A stretch of DNA of 10,638 nucleotides, taken from assembly GCA_902490315.1 (NCBI GenBank), contig CABUDK010000038.1, positions 1-10,638 on the forward strand, in the 5' to 3' direction. Positions 1 through 6,249 of the stretch are shown one piece after another. Each line of letters opens with the position of its first letter. Position 1 is the stretch's first letter. The stretch comes from an uncultured Porphyromonas sp. GTDB taxonomy: Bacteria > Bacteroidota > Bacteroidia > Bacteroidales > Porphyromonadaceae. The notes under the pieces were generated by a model. That model was not told the origin of the DNA. It made no database searches and saw only the letters and a program-made list of their open reading frames with translations. The translations under genes were made by a program, and so were the position numbers.

Positions 1-2
1 AG

Positions 3-68
3 CGGGCTATGCCGGGGCTGCACTTCACCTCGCGCCTAGATGGCTGGGTGAAGCCTCGACTAGACTAA
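3..68 (+). CDS. 3' end of an upstream gene (partial, product unknown)
   Basis: Frame 3 is open from the window edge to a TAA at 66-68 and reads ...MPGLHFTSRLDGWVKPRLD. The codons (CTA, CGA, GAC) match the style of the real genes later in the window, and the frame stops shortly before a hairpin at 73-107, as a gene end would. Only 21 codons are visible, so no family can be named. The other two frames are also open for part of this stretch, so the frame choice is an inference. Confidence 0.5.
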   Translation, partial: RAMPGLHFTSRLDGWVKPRLD

Positions 69-72
69 CCGC

Positions 73-107
73 AGGATCCTTCTGACTTCTTCATGAGGAA
101 GGATCCT
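73..107 (+). terminator. Hairpin after the partial upstream gene
   Basis: A perfect 10-bp inverted repeat, AGGATCCTTC at 73-82 and GAAGGATCCT at 98-107, with a 15-nt loop, starts 5 nt after the stop codon at 66-68. There is no T-tract after it, so it may be a weak terminator or an mRNA 3'-end stabiliser. From 108 to 249 I see no gene, only a small inverted pair (AGCCT 113-117 / AGGCT 127-131). Confidence 0.5.
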
Positions 108-245
108 CTGTGAGCCTATTCATATAAGGCTAACTCCTGTTTTGTGCTGCTGGGGCACTCAACTCGGATACGTTATTATTGCTCAATCAGTTTTCCAAAT
201 CGCCTCCAATAGCCTCTTTATTTGACTAGGGGGGCTTGGAAAGCA

Positions 246-289
246 AAATCAGAAAGCTCAACCGCTTCAATTCAGCGGTTGAGCCCCCT
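246..289 (-). terminator. Outward-pointing hairpin in the left repeat
   Basis: Read on the minus strand, the 15-nt arms (289-275 and 265-251) pair fully, with three G-U pairs and a 9-nt loop, followed by a short T-rich stretch (TTTCTGATTTT). Read on the plus strand, the same arms carry three A-C mismatches. The structure therefore favours a minus-strand transcript. No minus-strand gene is visible to its right, so it may insulate the unit or simply belong to the repeat. Confidence 0.5.
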
Positions 290-325
290 CGGTATGCCCT
301 TTCTTACTTTTATCGGACAGCAATA
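250..325 (-). repeat. 76-bp inverted repeat, left copy
   Basis: The reverse complement of 2777-2852 aligns to this stretch without gaps over 76 positions with 8 differences (68/76). The innermost 20 bases (ACTTTTATCGGACAGCAATA) are identical in both copies. Similarity continues weakly outward into an A-rich stretch. With the right copy it brackets the secreted-protein gene and its upstream region. I do not recognise the repeat family, and I see no target-site duplication outside the pair. Confidence 0.85.
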
Positions 326-376
326 ATTTATGAATCCAAAAACGAGACTCTACACCAGCTTTGAGAAATTGCATTA

Positions 377-560
377 GCGGGTGGAATGTACGCACCAGGA
401 ACATACAATATCCATTTGGCACTTATCTACACATTTCGTATTTTTGCAAAAAGAGATTGGGTGTCAAGGTGACTCTAAGGAAATCAATATCGCAGGAACT
501 TATAGCAACGATATTCTAAAGATGCTTATTACAAACAATGAGAAGATAAGGTACAACTAA
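377..560 (+). pseudogene. Decayed fragment resembling part of the adjacent secreted-protein gene
   Basis: The frame starting at 377 reads ...MYAPGTYNIHLALIYTFRIFAK. After a one-base shift in the A-run at 448-452 it continues EIGCQGDSKEINIAGTYSND... to a TAA at 558-560. The order of features resembles the 705-aa protein downstream, where PVGTYDMFASYK is followed by YYVFREQVSILSDTTITL. GTY, the F.x.x.E segment, the D and the I.I/L strand line up in the same order. This suggests a relic of a paralogous gene with at least one frameshift. The alignment was made by eye and is short, so homology is plausible but not proven. Confidence 0.35.
415..446 (+). promoter_or_regulatory. Bacteroidota-type promoter candidate for the secreted-protein gene
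   Basis: TTTG at 415-418 and TATTTTTG at 439-446 are separated by 20 nt, matching the Bacteroidota -33 (TTTG) and -7 (TAnnTTTG) elements at the usual spacing. Transcription would begin near 452, giving an unusually long leader of about 200 nt before the ATG at 652. The site lies inside the apparent gene relic, so it could be a chance match. Confidence 0.55.
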
Positions 561-651
561 ACGAAAGCAGCAATTAAACTATGTGAGTATGCGATGTCTG
601 TACTCAAATGATATGTAATCTAACTTCCCCTATAACAAAAAAACTAAGGCT

Positions 652-2769
652 ATGAGACTCTTAACAAGTATTCTCTCTGCGCTCGCAGTACTGACAAGTG
701 CTATCGGAGCTATGGGGCAGACTGTTCCTGTAGGAACGAACATCGAAGCAACGAACCACGAGGTTCGGCATTATAACAACTACACGTTCCTGACGCCTCA
801 ACGTCAAGCTACTGTGGAAGCTGTAGACTCTGTTCGCTTGACATTAGTCTACGAATGCGAGGATCAGTACACGCCTCTAGGAGTGTCTGTGTATAACAAT
901 GACGCAGGCTTGATTCATTACATCTACGAAGAGCCAAATAAACGAATAACTCAAACAATCCCTGTGGGTACGTATGATATGTTTGCTTCTTACAAATCCC
1001 CTTATAAAGAAATTTACTATGTTTTTAGAGAGCAGGTAAGCATTCTATCTGATACGACTATCACTCTGTCACAAAAAGAAGCTACACTTCCTCTTGCGAT
1101 AAAGACAGTGGATCATACTGGCAAATCATTACACATGCCCATCTTTGGTACGAACAATCGCATTGTGGAGAAAGGAACGGCTGAAGACTACTCTTCTTTT
1201 TCCTGCTTTATTCTCAAAGGTTTTGGAACCGTATCTACAGTAATAGGCGCAGGCTACAAGTATCAAGGTCACGAAACTGACTTTTACATCAATAAGTTGA
1301 GCAATCGCTATAAGCTGTGTGAGGCACGGATCATATCGGTTGGAGAAACTTACTGGTTCAACAAGTATGTTGTTGAAGACCTTAGCAAAGGGCAGACGGT
1401 TACCAATGATCCTTCCCGATTCATAAAGTATGATCAGAAGTTTGCCGTGTCTCCAAAGTGGAAAGATAAGTCCGAATTTCACGTTCCTGGCTACTACATG
1501 GCAGGGGTATTCAACGGAGATGCCATAATTGGGCAGCGCTCTTATATCCCAAATATGCCATCGAGCGACTATACAACCAAGTTCTATCTAGACACACCAA
1601 AAGATGATGACAGCTCTAAGGATCAGTTCAATGTCATTGTCAGACCTCTTATGAGTGATTATATGAAAAAAGAGGTCTATAGCGGAAACGAAATTAAGGA
1701 ATACTACTTCATTACGGGGCAGCAGGTACTAGGAGATAGAGACGGACTTGAGTTTGTCGTTGCAGGCTACGAAGAGGATGGTGGCTTTAACACTCCTGAA
1801 GGAAAGGTGCGCTCTCAGTTTTACCCTGGGCATCCTGTTTTTTCTTTTACAGGGAAAAATGCGCCAGATCATGTATATGGAGAGTCTTGTCCTATCAACT
1901 CGGTCCAATTCAAGACGTATCTTGTGGGCAGTCAAGAAGAAGTTAATATAACTCCAAATTATATTGGACGCTATGGGGAGCTCCGTGGAGCAGATTATTT
2001 TGTATTAGCAAACAGTGAGGAAGAGGTAGGAGACGATGCCTACGCGATGACGATAACTAATAGAAATGTTAGTGTAGATGGGCTAGAAGGAATGAATAAG
2101 ACTCGAATACTAATGCAGGAGGAAAAAGAAGATCATGTGCCACCCACACTACAAATGCTTCAATTTAAGGACAAGCAGGGCAACATAACTGATCGATTTA
2201 AAAGCCCCGAAGACGGCGTCATTGAGATTGCAGCAGGAGACTTTAGCTTCAATCCTGTGATAGAGTACTATGCCGGTTACTTTACCTGCAAGCCTGTTAA
2301 CGTCAAGGTCGAGTATTACGCTCATGGGAGTAGTGATGCCGGGAAGCGACTTGCCATAGAAGAAGTTCCAAGGCTTTACTTTATGCCAGGCTTTGGACAC
2401 TTTTATAGAGGCTCATTAGAATCTGTTCCTGCGGCTACATCTCAGAAGCAGTGGTATGACTTAGTTATTACCGTTACTGATCTTTCGGGTAATGAGCAGA
2501 AGCAGACTATCAGTCCTGCTTTTTGCATCACAGGGACAACTGGGATCGACCTGAGTGCACAGCACGAGGAGGTGAGGATAACAATTGAAGAGGATCGGAT
2601 AGTGGCTGAAGGTCAAAATGTCGTCATGGAGCTCTATAGAGCTGATGGACAACGAATAGCCATTAGTAACAGAGGCGAAATTGTCACGACCGATGTTACC
2701 CCTGGAGTCTATGTAGTCAAGGTAACTAACATCTCAGGAAACTACCAGACATACAAGATAATCTTGTAA
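652..2769 (+). CDS. Secreted T9SS-sorted protein of unknown function, 705 aa
   Basis: Residues 1-22 form a signal peptide: Arg2, a hydrophobic core, then AMG before Gln23 as a likely signal peptidase I site. The last 78 residues (628-705) look like a T9SS type A sorting domain, with ...MELYRADGQRI... , a GVYVVKVTN strand and a short terminal strand, YKIIL. Such proteins pass the outer membrane through the Por/Spr secretion machine and are released or attached to the surface. The body (23-627) is rich in Tyr, Asp, Glu and Gly and looks mainly beta; I recognise no enzymatic motif, and adhesin, binding protein or other functions are all open. The gene is visibly AT-richer than the operon from 3470 on. 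It stands alone between 76-bp inverted repeats, with a terminator just after its stop. These traits suggest transfer. The ATG follows an A-rich stretch, as is common in Bacteroidota. Confidence 0.9.
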   Translation: MRLLTSILSALAVLTSAIGAMGQTVPVGTNIEATNHEVRHYNNYTFLTPQRQATVEAVDSVRLTLVYECEDQYTPLGVSVYNNDAGLIHYIYEEPNKRITQTIPVGTYDMFASYKSPYKEIYYVFREQVSILSDTTITLSQKEATLPLAIKTVDHTGKSLHMPIFGTNNRIVEKGTAEDYSSFSCFILKGFGTVSTVIGAGYKYQGHETDFYINKLSNRYKLCEARIISVGETYWFNKYVVEDLSKGQTVTNDPSRFIKYDQKFAVSPKWKDKSEFHVPGYYMAGVFNGDAIIGQRSYIPNMPSSDYTTKFYLDTPKDDDSSKDQFNVIVRPLMSDYMKKEVYSGNEIKEYYFITGQQVLGDRDGLEFVVAGYEEDGGFNTPEGKVRSQFYPGHPVFSFTGKNAPDHVYGESCPINSVQFKTYLVGSQEEVNITPNYIGRYGELRGADYFVLANSEEEVGDDAYAMTITNRNVSVDGLEGMNKTRILMQEEKEDHVPPTLQMLQFKDKQGNITDRFKSPEDGVIEIAAGDFSFNPVIEYYAGYFTCKPVNVKVEYYAHGSSDAGKRLAIEEVPRLYFMPGFGHFYRGSLESVPAATSQKQWYDLVITVTDLSGNEQKQTISPAFCITGTTGIDLSAQHEEVRITIEEDRIVAEGQNVVMELYRADGQRIAISNRGEIVTTDVTPGVYVVKVTNISGNYQTYKIIL

Positions 2770-2776
2770 TTTAATA

Positions 2777-2852
2777 TATTGCTGTCCGATAAAAGTCAGA
2801 ACGGGCATATCAAGGGGGCTCAATTGCTGAATTAAAGCGATTGAGCTTTCTG
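2777..2852 (+). repeat. 76-bp inverted repeat, right copy
   Basis: Inverted partner of 250-325, starting 7 nt after the stop of the secreted-protein gene. The identical segment TATTGCTGTCCGATAAAAGT lies at its inner (left) end. Several of the eight differences fall in the hairpin arms but keep pairing, for example C-G in the left copy against T-G or T-A here. That suggests the hairpin is maintained. Confidence 0.85.
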
Positions 2853-2859
2853 TTTTTTT
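2813..2859 (+). terminator. Intrinsic terminator of the secreted-protein gene
   Basis: Arms 2813-2827 and 2837-2851 pair over all 15 positions (four G-U) around a 9-nt loop. They are followed by G and seven Ts (2853-2859). It lies within the right 76-bp repeat, 43 nt after the stop codon, and is a classical factor-independent terminator on the plus strand. Confidence 0.8.
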
Positions 2860-2948
2860 GCAACCACCATTTGAAGACTGTTGCATGTACAATTGGATCA
2901 ACATGTTGAGACTGTTGAAAAACTGGTGGCACAAAGATTCAAGAAGGC

Positions 2949-2958
2949 GTTTTGCAGA
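2949..2958. repeat. Target-site duplication, left
   Basis: GTTTTGCAGA directly abuts the left end of the MITE and is repeated exactly in the same orientation at 3332-3341. Confidence 0.9.
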
Positions 2959-3017
2959 CAGGGCTGACGCATTATACGGGGTAAGTTTACCTACGTCTTA
3001 ATGAAGGATCTCGGGAA

Positions 3018-3095
3018 ATGGAGGAAATAGAACAATCCTTCGTGGAAGATCTAGGATTATCCAGTGAGCAAATGAAAAATTCTTCCGAAGTATGA
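3018..3095 (+). other. Small open frame in the MITE (25 codons), doubtful
   Basis: ATG at 3018 opens a frame reading MEEIEQSFVEDLGLSSEQMK... that stops inside the first hairpin of the array. It is acidic and helix-like but matches nothing I know. No promoter or ribosome site is visible. It may be a leftover of the ancestral element's gene or chance. Confidence 0.15.
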
Positions 3096-3201
3096 GTTGA
3101 TTCTTCGGAAGAATTTTTTCATTCCTCGGAAGAAAGAGAAATTTCTTCCGAAGAATTGGTCGATTTCCTCCGAGCTATTTGGGCTTTTGCTCCGAGGAAT
3201 T
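3075..3201. repeat. Array of six alternating TTCTTCCGAAG-type motifs inside the MITE
   Basis: Variants of TTCTTCCGAAG or its reverse complement lie at 3079-3090 (+), 3103-3115 (-), 3125-3135 (-), 3142-3157 (+), 3164-3175 (+) and 3189-3201 (-). Starts are 24, 22, 17, 22 and 25 bp apart. Neighbouring copies form three hairpins. The first is a perfect 16-bp inverted repeat (3075-3090 / 3103-3118) ending in a run of six Ts, which could terminate transcription reading through the element. The third has one mismatch. Confidence 0.8.
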
Positions 3202-3331
3202 GACCTCAATGGAGATCTAGGAGTAGCTATAATGTGAGTCCATAGCGCTATGTGGCAAGACTTAATCCATCTATTCATCGGTTGGCGTCAGGAATAGCTC
3301 CTTGGATACAGGGTATAATGCGTCAGCCCTG

Positions 3332-3341
3332 GTTTTGCAGA
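3332..3341. repeat. Target-site duplication, right
   Basis: GTTTTGCAGA follows directly after the right terminal repeat of the MITE and is identical to 2949-2958. Confidence 0.9.
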
Positions 3342-3349
3342 GGGGAATA

Positions 3350-3380
3350 TGTGGTCAAATCGTTTTTTTCCTTACCTTTG
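3350..3380 (+). promoter_or_regulatory. Promoter candidate for the seven-gene operon
   Basis: TACCTTTG at 3373-3380 matches the Bacteroidota -7 element TAnnTTTG exactly. TGTG at 3350-3353 is one base off the -33 element TTTG, with a 19-nt spacer. Transcription would start near 3387, leaving a leader of about 80 nt before the ATG at 3470. The -33 element begins 9 bp beyond the right target duplication, so the MITE has replaced the sequence directly upstream of this promoter. Confidence 0.5.
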
Positions 3381-3469
3381 GAGCTAGATCACATGTTAGG
3401 TGCTGCCAATATGTTTCTAGTTTATCTAACGAGACTGCGTGCAAAGCACACGACACTTAGACTGAATCT

Positions 3470-4897
3470 ATGAATCGGACTTTACTAAATATCCTCCAGA
3501 TGCCACTTCTAATCTGCATCTTATGCGCTTTAGGACTGGCATCTTGCAACGATGCTTACTCTACTCTCGGAGGAAGTCTGCGACCTGAGCGGGACCTCGT
3601 CACGGCTCGTGGAGACTCGCTACTCTTTCGTGCTGAGACGGTACCTCTAGACTCTATATATAGTCGTAGCACTATATCGCTACTGGGGCAGATCTCAGAT
3701 CCCGTCTTTGGGGACTTTGAGGCGTGCTACATCAATCGGTTACAGTGCGCACCAGGCTTCACCTTCACGCACACGCCTATCAAGGATCGCATCGACTCGG
3801 TAAACATTGTGCTCTCCTACCTGAGTGCCGTAGGCGACACCACCACTTGGGGCAAGGCACAGGTCTATGAGATCACGCAGCCACTGCCCAAGAGCCGCTA
3901 TTCAGTAGACGATCTGACACCCTATACACGAGGGGCTAAGTTGCTCGGCGAACTGACTTACCAACCCTCCGACACGGCGGGTATCAAAGGGCTCGTGGTA
4001 CGTGTGCCGAACGAGCTGGGAGAGCGTTTCCTAAAGGCTTCACGTGAGCATCCAGAGTGGTTTGCTTCTCAGGAAGCCTTTGAGGCCAATCTACTCCGTG
4101 GCCTCTACGTCACCTCGACGACTGGCACAGGACATATTCTCTCGGTCTACTCGACCGCTCTCCGCATCTTCTACACCTTTGAGACTACGCAAAAGTCCTC
4201 CAAGGGGGAGGACTCAACGGTCTACAAGCCAGCGTGGGAGGTCTTTAGCAGTAACAAGAGTCTCTACGCACTAAACAGTCTCAAGCATAGCCATCTCGAA
4301 GAGCTACTCAAGCCTTCACCCGATAGCAAAACCTATATCAAGTCACCGGCTGGTGTCGTCACGAAGCTCACCTGCAGCAAGGAGGAACTCAGCAGACTGC
4401 TTCACCAGTATGAGGCGATGAGTAAGGCTAAAGAAGACTTCGGATGGGTGATGAATGAAGGCAAGCTACAGATAGCGGTGGATATTCCTAACGTGGATAC
4501 CCACTTCAACCCGCCCCCTCAGCTGCTTCTGATACCGCGGGACAGCGTGGCAAACTTCTTTGCCCAGAGTATCACCAACCCTCTACTCGCCTCTACTTCC
4601 TTTGTCTCTGGTCGCTATAGTGTCTTGGATCGCAACTACACCTTTAGCAATATCAGCCACCTCATCGAGGCACATATGCGAGGCAACATGACGACCGATG
4701 CAGACGGCAATCATCGTGTGACAAGAGACTTAGAGCTACTCCTAATTCCCGTAGCCACAGAGATGGCATCGACGTCTGGATCGGCTGGACAGGCGGTTGC
4801 TATCACCAACCTGCTCTACCCCTCAGCGGTACAGCTCAAGTGGGGCCCCCATGGACTCAAGCTGGGCGTCATCGGGACTGGATTTTATAATCGGTGA
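3470..4897 (+). CDS. DUF4270-like outer-membrane lipoprotein, 475 aa
   Basis: The N-terminus has a hydrophobic segment (5-24) and the lipobox LASC with Cys26 as the lipidation site. The mature start, CNDAYSTLGGSLRPERD, resembles the family I know as DUF4270 in Bacteroidota. The acidic residue near Cys26 would fit export to the surface, but that is weak. The body is beta-like with a repeated 'RIDSVNIVLSY' / 'RIFYTFET' strand pattern; no catalytic motif is visible and the biochemical role of the family is unknown to me. It is the first intact gene of the operon; the permease gene begins 35 nt after its stop. The stop of an interrupted upstream frame overlaps its ATG. Family assignment rests on memory of the N-terminal pattern. 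Confidence 0.75.
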   Translation: MNRTLLNILQMPLLICILCALGLASCNDAYSTLGGSLRPERDLVTARGDSLLFRAETVPLDSIYSRSTISLLGQISDPVFGDFEACYINRLQCAPGFTFTHTPIKDRIDSVNIVLSYLSAVGDTTTWGKAQVYEITQPLPKSRYSVDDLTPYTRGAKLLGELTYQPSDTAGIKGLVVRVPNELGERFLKASREHPEWFASQEAFEANLLRGLYVTSTTGTGHILSVYSTALRIFYTFETTQKSSKGEDSTVYKPAWEVFSSNKSLYALNSLKHSHLEELLKPSPDSKTYIKSPAGVVTKLTCSKEELSRLLHQYEAMSKAKEDFGWVMNEGKLQIAVDIPNVDTHFNPPPQLLLIPRDSVANFFAQSITNPLLASTSFVSGRYSVLDRNYTFSNISHLIEAHMRGNMTTDADGNHRVTRDLELLLIPVATEMASTSGSAGQAVAITNLLYPSAVQLKWGPHGLKLGVIGTGFYNR

Positions 4898-4932
4898 TAG
4901 ACCGACGACAAGACACATTAGCGGCAGAAGAT

Positions 4933-6207
4933 ATGACTAAAGAAAAAGAACAGATCAAGCTCAAGCTGATCGTGATGAACTTCCTCCAGTTCTTCATCTG
5001 GGGAGCATGGCTCATCTCGATGGGACGCTACATGGGCAATGTGATGCAGTACGACGGACAGGAGGTCGGCGGACTCTTTGCCACGGCTGGCTTCGCAGCA
5101 ATCATCACACCTGCACTGACTGGTATCATCGCTGACCGATGGGTCGGTGCCGAACGGCTACTCTCGATCTGTCATCTGCTCACGGGAGCCTGCCTGATAG
5201 CTGTCGGCTGCCTACCTGTAGGGACACCCTTTGCAACCACCTGGCTGGTCATCTTTGGGGTCAACCTCTTCTTCATGCCTACCCTATCGCTCTCCAACAC
5301 GGTCGCTTACCATGCGCTCGGCACAGTGCAAGCGGACATTGTCAAGGACTTTCCCCCGATACGCGTTTGGGGAACCATCGGCTTCATCGTAGCCATGTGG
5401 CTAGTCAACCTATTTAAGTGGATGGACAGTCCGATGCAGTTCAACCTCGGGGCTTTTGCAGCTATTGCCCTAGCGATCTACGCCTGGACACTACCAGCGG
5501 TACCGCATGGAGTCAAGAAGGCTCAGGAGGGGCGTCGCTCTCTCCTATCCATACTGGGGCTCGATGCATTGGTACTCTTTAAGAATAGGCAGATGGCGGT
5601 CTTCTTTACCTTCTGCATACTCCTCGGTGCGGCGCTACAAGTGACCAATGCTTATGGGAATATGTATCTCGACCACTTCAAGGGGGTCACTGAGTATGCC
5701 GATAGCTTTGCGGTCAAGTATCCGAACATCCTACTATCACTCTCTCAGATCTCGGAGACGCTCTTTATCCTAGCGATCCCGTTCTTCTTAAAGCGCTTTG
5801 GCATCAAGGGGGTGATGACGATGAGCTTTGCCGCGTGGTTCCTACGCTTCGGGCTCTTTGGCATAGGAGACCCAGGGATGCCGGGCATCATCGCACTCAT
5901 TCTCTCGATGGTAGTCTATGGTATGGCATTTGATTTTTTCAATATCTCAGGCTCCATGTTTGTCGATCAGTCCGTATCGCCCTCGATGCGTGCTAGTGCT
6001 CAGGGGCTCTTCCTCCTGATGACCAATGGACTAGGTGTCGTCATCGGATCGCTAGGTGCAGGCTGGGTCGTCGAGCACTACACCTCGTCTGGCGTAACTG
6101 CGTGGACGACCGTCTGGTACATCTTCGCAGGCTATGCACTTGTCACGGGACTACTCTTCTGGATTCTATTTCACCCCAAGCAGCTCTCGACAGCTCAATC
6201 CGCTTAA
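4933..6207 (+). CDS. nupG: NupG-type nucleoside:proton symporter (MFS), 424 aa
   Basis: This is an inner-membrane carrier of the major facilitator superfamily, expected to import nucleosides with protons. Large parts match E. coli NupG as I remember it: DFPPIRVWGTIGF at 139-151, SQISETLFIL at 271-280, FDFFNISGSMFVD at 333-345 and RASAQGLF at 353-360. About twelve hydrophobic segments span the protein and the length equals the family norm (about 420). I chose the ATG at 4933 because LKLIVMNFLQFFIWGAWL then falls where NupG has its first membrane helix; a GTG at 4894 in the same frame adds 13 residues and overlaps the previous stop. The specific nucleosides carried cannot be read from the sequence. 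The 42-nt gap to the next gene holds no terminator, so cotranscription is likely. Confidence 0.92.
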   Translation: MTKEKEQIKLKLIVMNFLQFFIWGAWLISMGRYMGNVMQYDGQEVGGLFATAGFAAIITPALTGIIADRWVGAERLLSICHLLTGACLIAVGCLPVGTPFATTWLVIFGVNLFFMPTLSLSNTVAYHALGTVQADIVKDFPPIRVWGTIGFIVAMWLVNLFKWMDSPMQFNLGAFAAIALAIYAWTLPAVPHGVKKAQEGRRSLLSILGLDALVLFKNRQMAVFFTFCILLGAALQVTNAYGNMYLDHFKGVTEYADSFAVKYPNILLSLSQISETLFILAIPFFLKRFGIKGVMTMSFAAWFLRFGLFGIGDPGMPGIIALILSMVVYGMAFDFFNISGSMFVDQSVSPSMRASAQGLFLLMTNGLGVVIGSLGAGWVVEHYTSSGVTAWTTVWYIFAGYALVTGLLFWILFHPKQLSTAQSA

Positions 6208-6249
6208 GATAAAGCCCCAGTCCTAGGAATCATACGAGTCCGCTAAGCT

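Larger units (their letters stand above)
2959..3331. mobile_element. MITE, 373 bp, with 19-bp terminal inverted repeats
   Basis: The left end CAGGGCTGACGCATTATAC (2959-2977) is the exact reverse complement of the right end at 3313-3331. A perfect 10-bp direct repeat, GTTTTGCAGA, lies immediately outside both ends. Together these are the signature of a transposed element. At 373 bp it is too short for a transposase, and no long frame fits one, so it must be moved in trans. CAGGG-type ends and 8-10 bp duplications recall the ISAs1 family, which includes Porphyromonas gingivalis elements; this assignment is from memory and tentative. Inside are an array of palindromic motifs (3075-3201) and a direct repeat AGATCTAGGA at 3047-3056 and 3213-3222. 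The perfect ends and duplication suggest recent insertion. Confidence 0.9.
2875..3473 (+). pseudogene. Gene remnant split by the MITE, overlapping the next gene's start
   Basis: The frame at 2875-2958 (ending ...VETVEKLVAQRFKKAFCR) becomes continuous with 3342-3473 (GEYVVKSFFSLPLELDHMLG...) once the MITE and one 10-bp target duplication are removed. It gives 71 residues ending in TGA at 3471-3473. That stop overlaps the ATG of the DUF4270-like gene as ATGA, a common arrangement in translationally coupled genes. There is no credible start: a TGA at 2872-2874 and the edge of the 76-bp repeat lie just upstream, so the 5' part appears lost. The product is not recognised. A second, shorter frame is also open across the junction, so the gene call is an inference. 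Confidence 0.4.

Noticed and set aside
447..651. Riboswitch in the long leader of the secreted-protein gene
   Set aside because: I see no recognisable conserved aptamer and no clear terminator or anti-terminator pair; the stretch is better described as partly a gene relic.
1129..1482. Minus-strand 117-aa frame and similar frames inside the large genes
   Set aside because: They are antisense or shifted readings of well-supported genes and show no domain features of their own.
250..2852. A classical insertion sequence or transposon with its own transposase
   Set aside because: The only gene inside is a signal-peptide, T9SS-sorted protein with no transposase motif, and no target duplication is visible outside the repeats.
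3075..3201. CRISPR array
   Set aside because: Motifs are short, imperfect and in alternating orientation, with no uniform direct repeat and spacer pattern and no cas genes.
3057..3278. Minus-strand 73-aa frame rich in FFGR / FFRR repeats
   Set aside because: It lies wholly within the MITE, and its repeated residues are simply a translation of the palindromic motif array.
3252..3473. Plus-strand 73-aa frame starting with GTG as a separate gene
   Set aside because: Its first 30 codons lie inside the MITE. The part after 3342 is better explained as the tail of the interrupted frame.
4894..4932. GTG start of the nucleoside permease overlapping the previous stop
   Set aside because: The extra 13 residues are polar and absent in NupG as I recall it; the ATG at 4933 aligns with the family's N-terminus.
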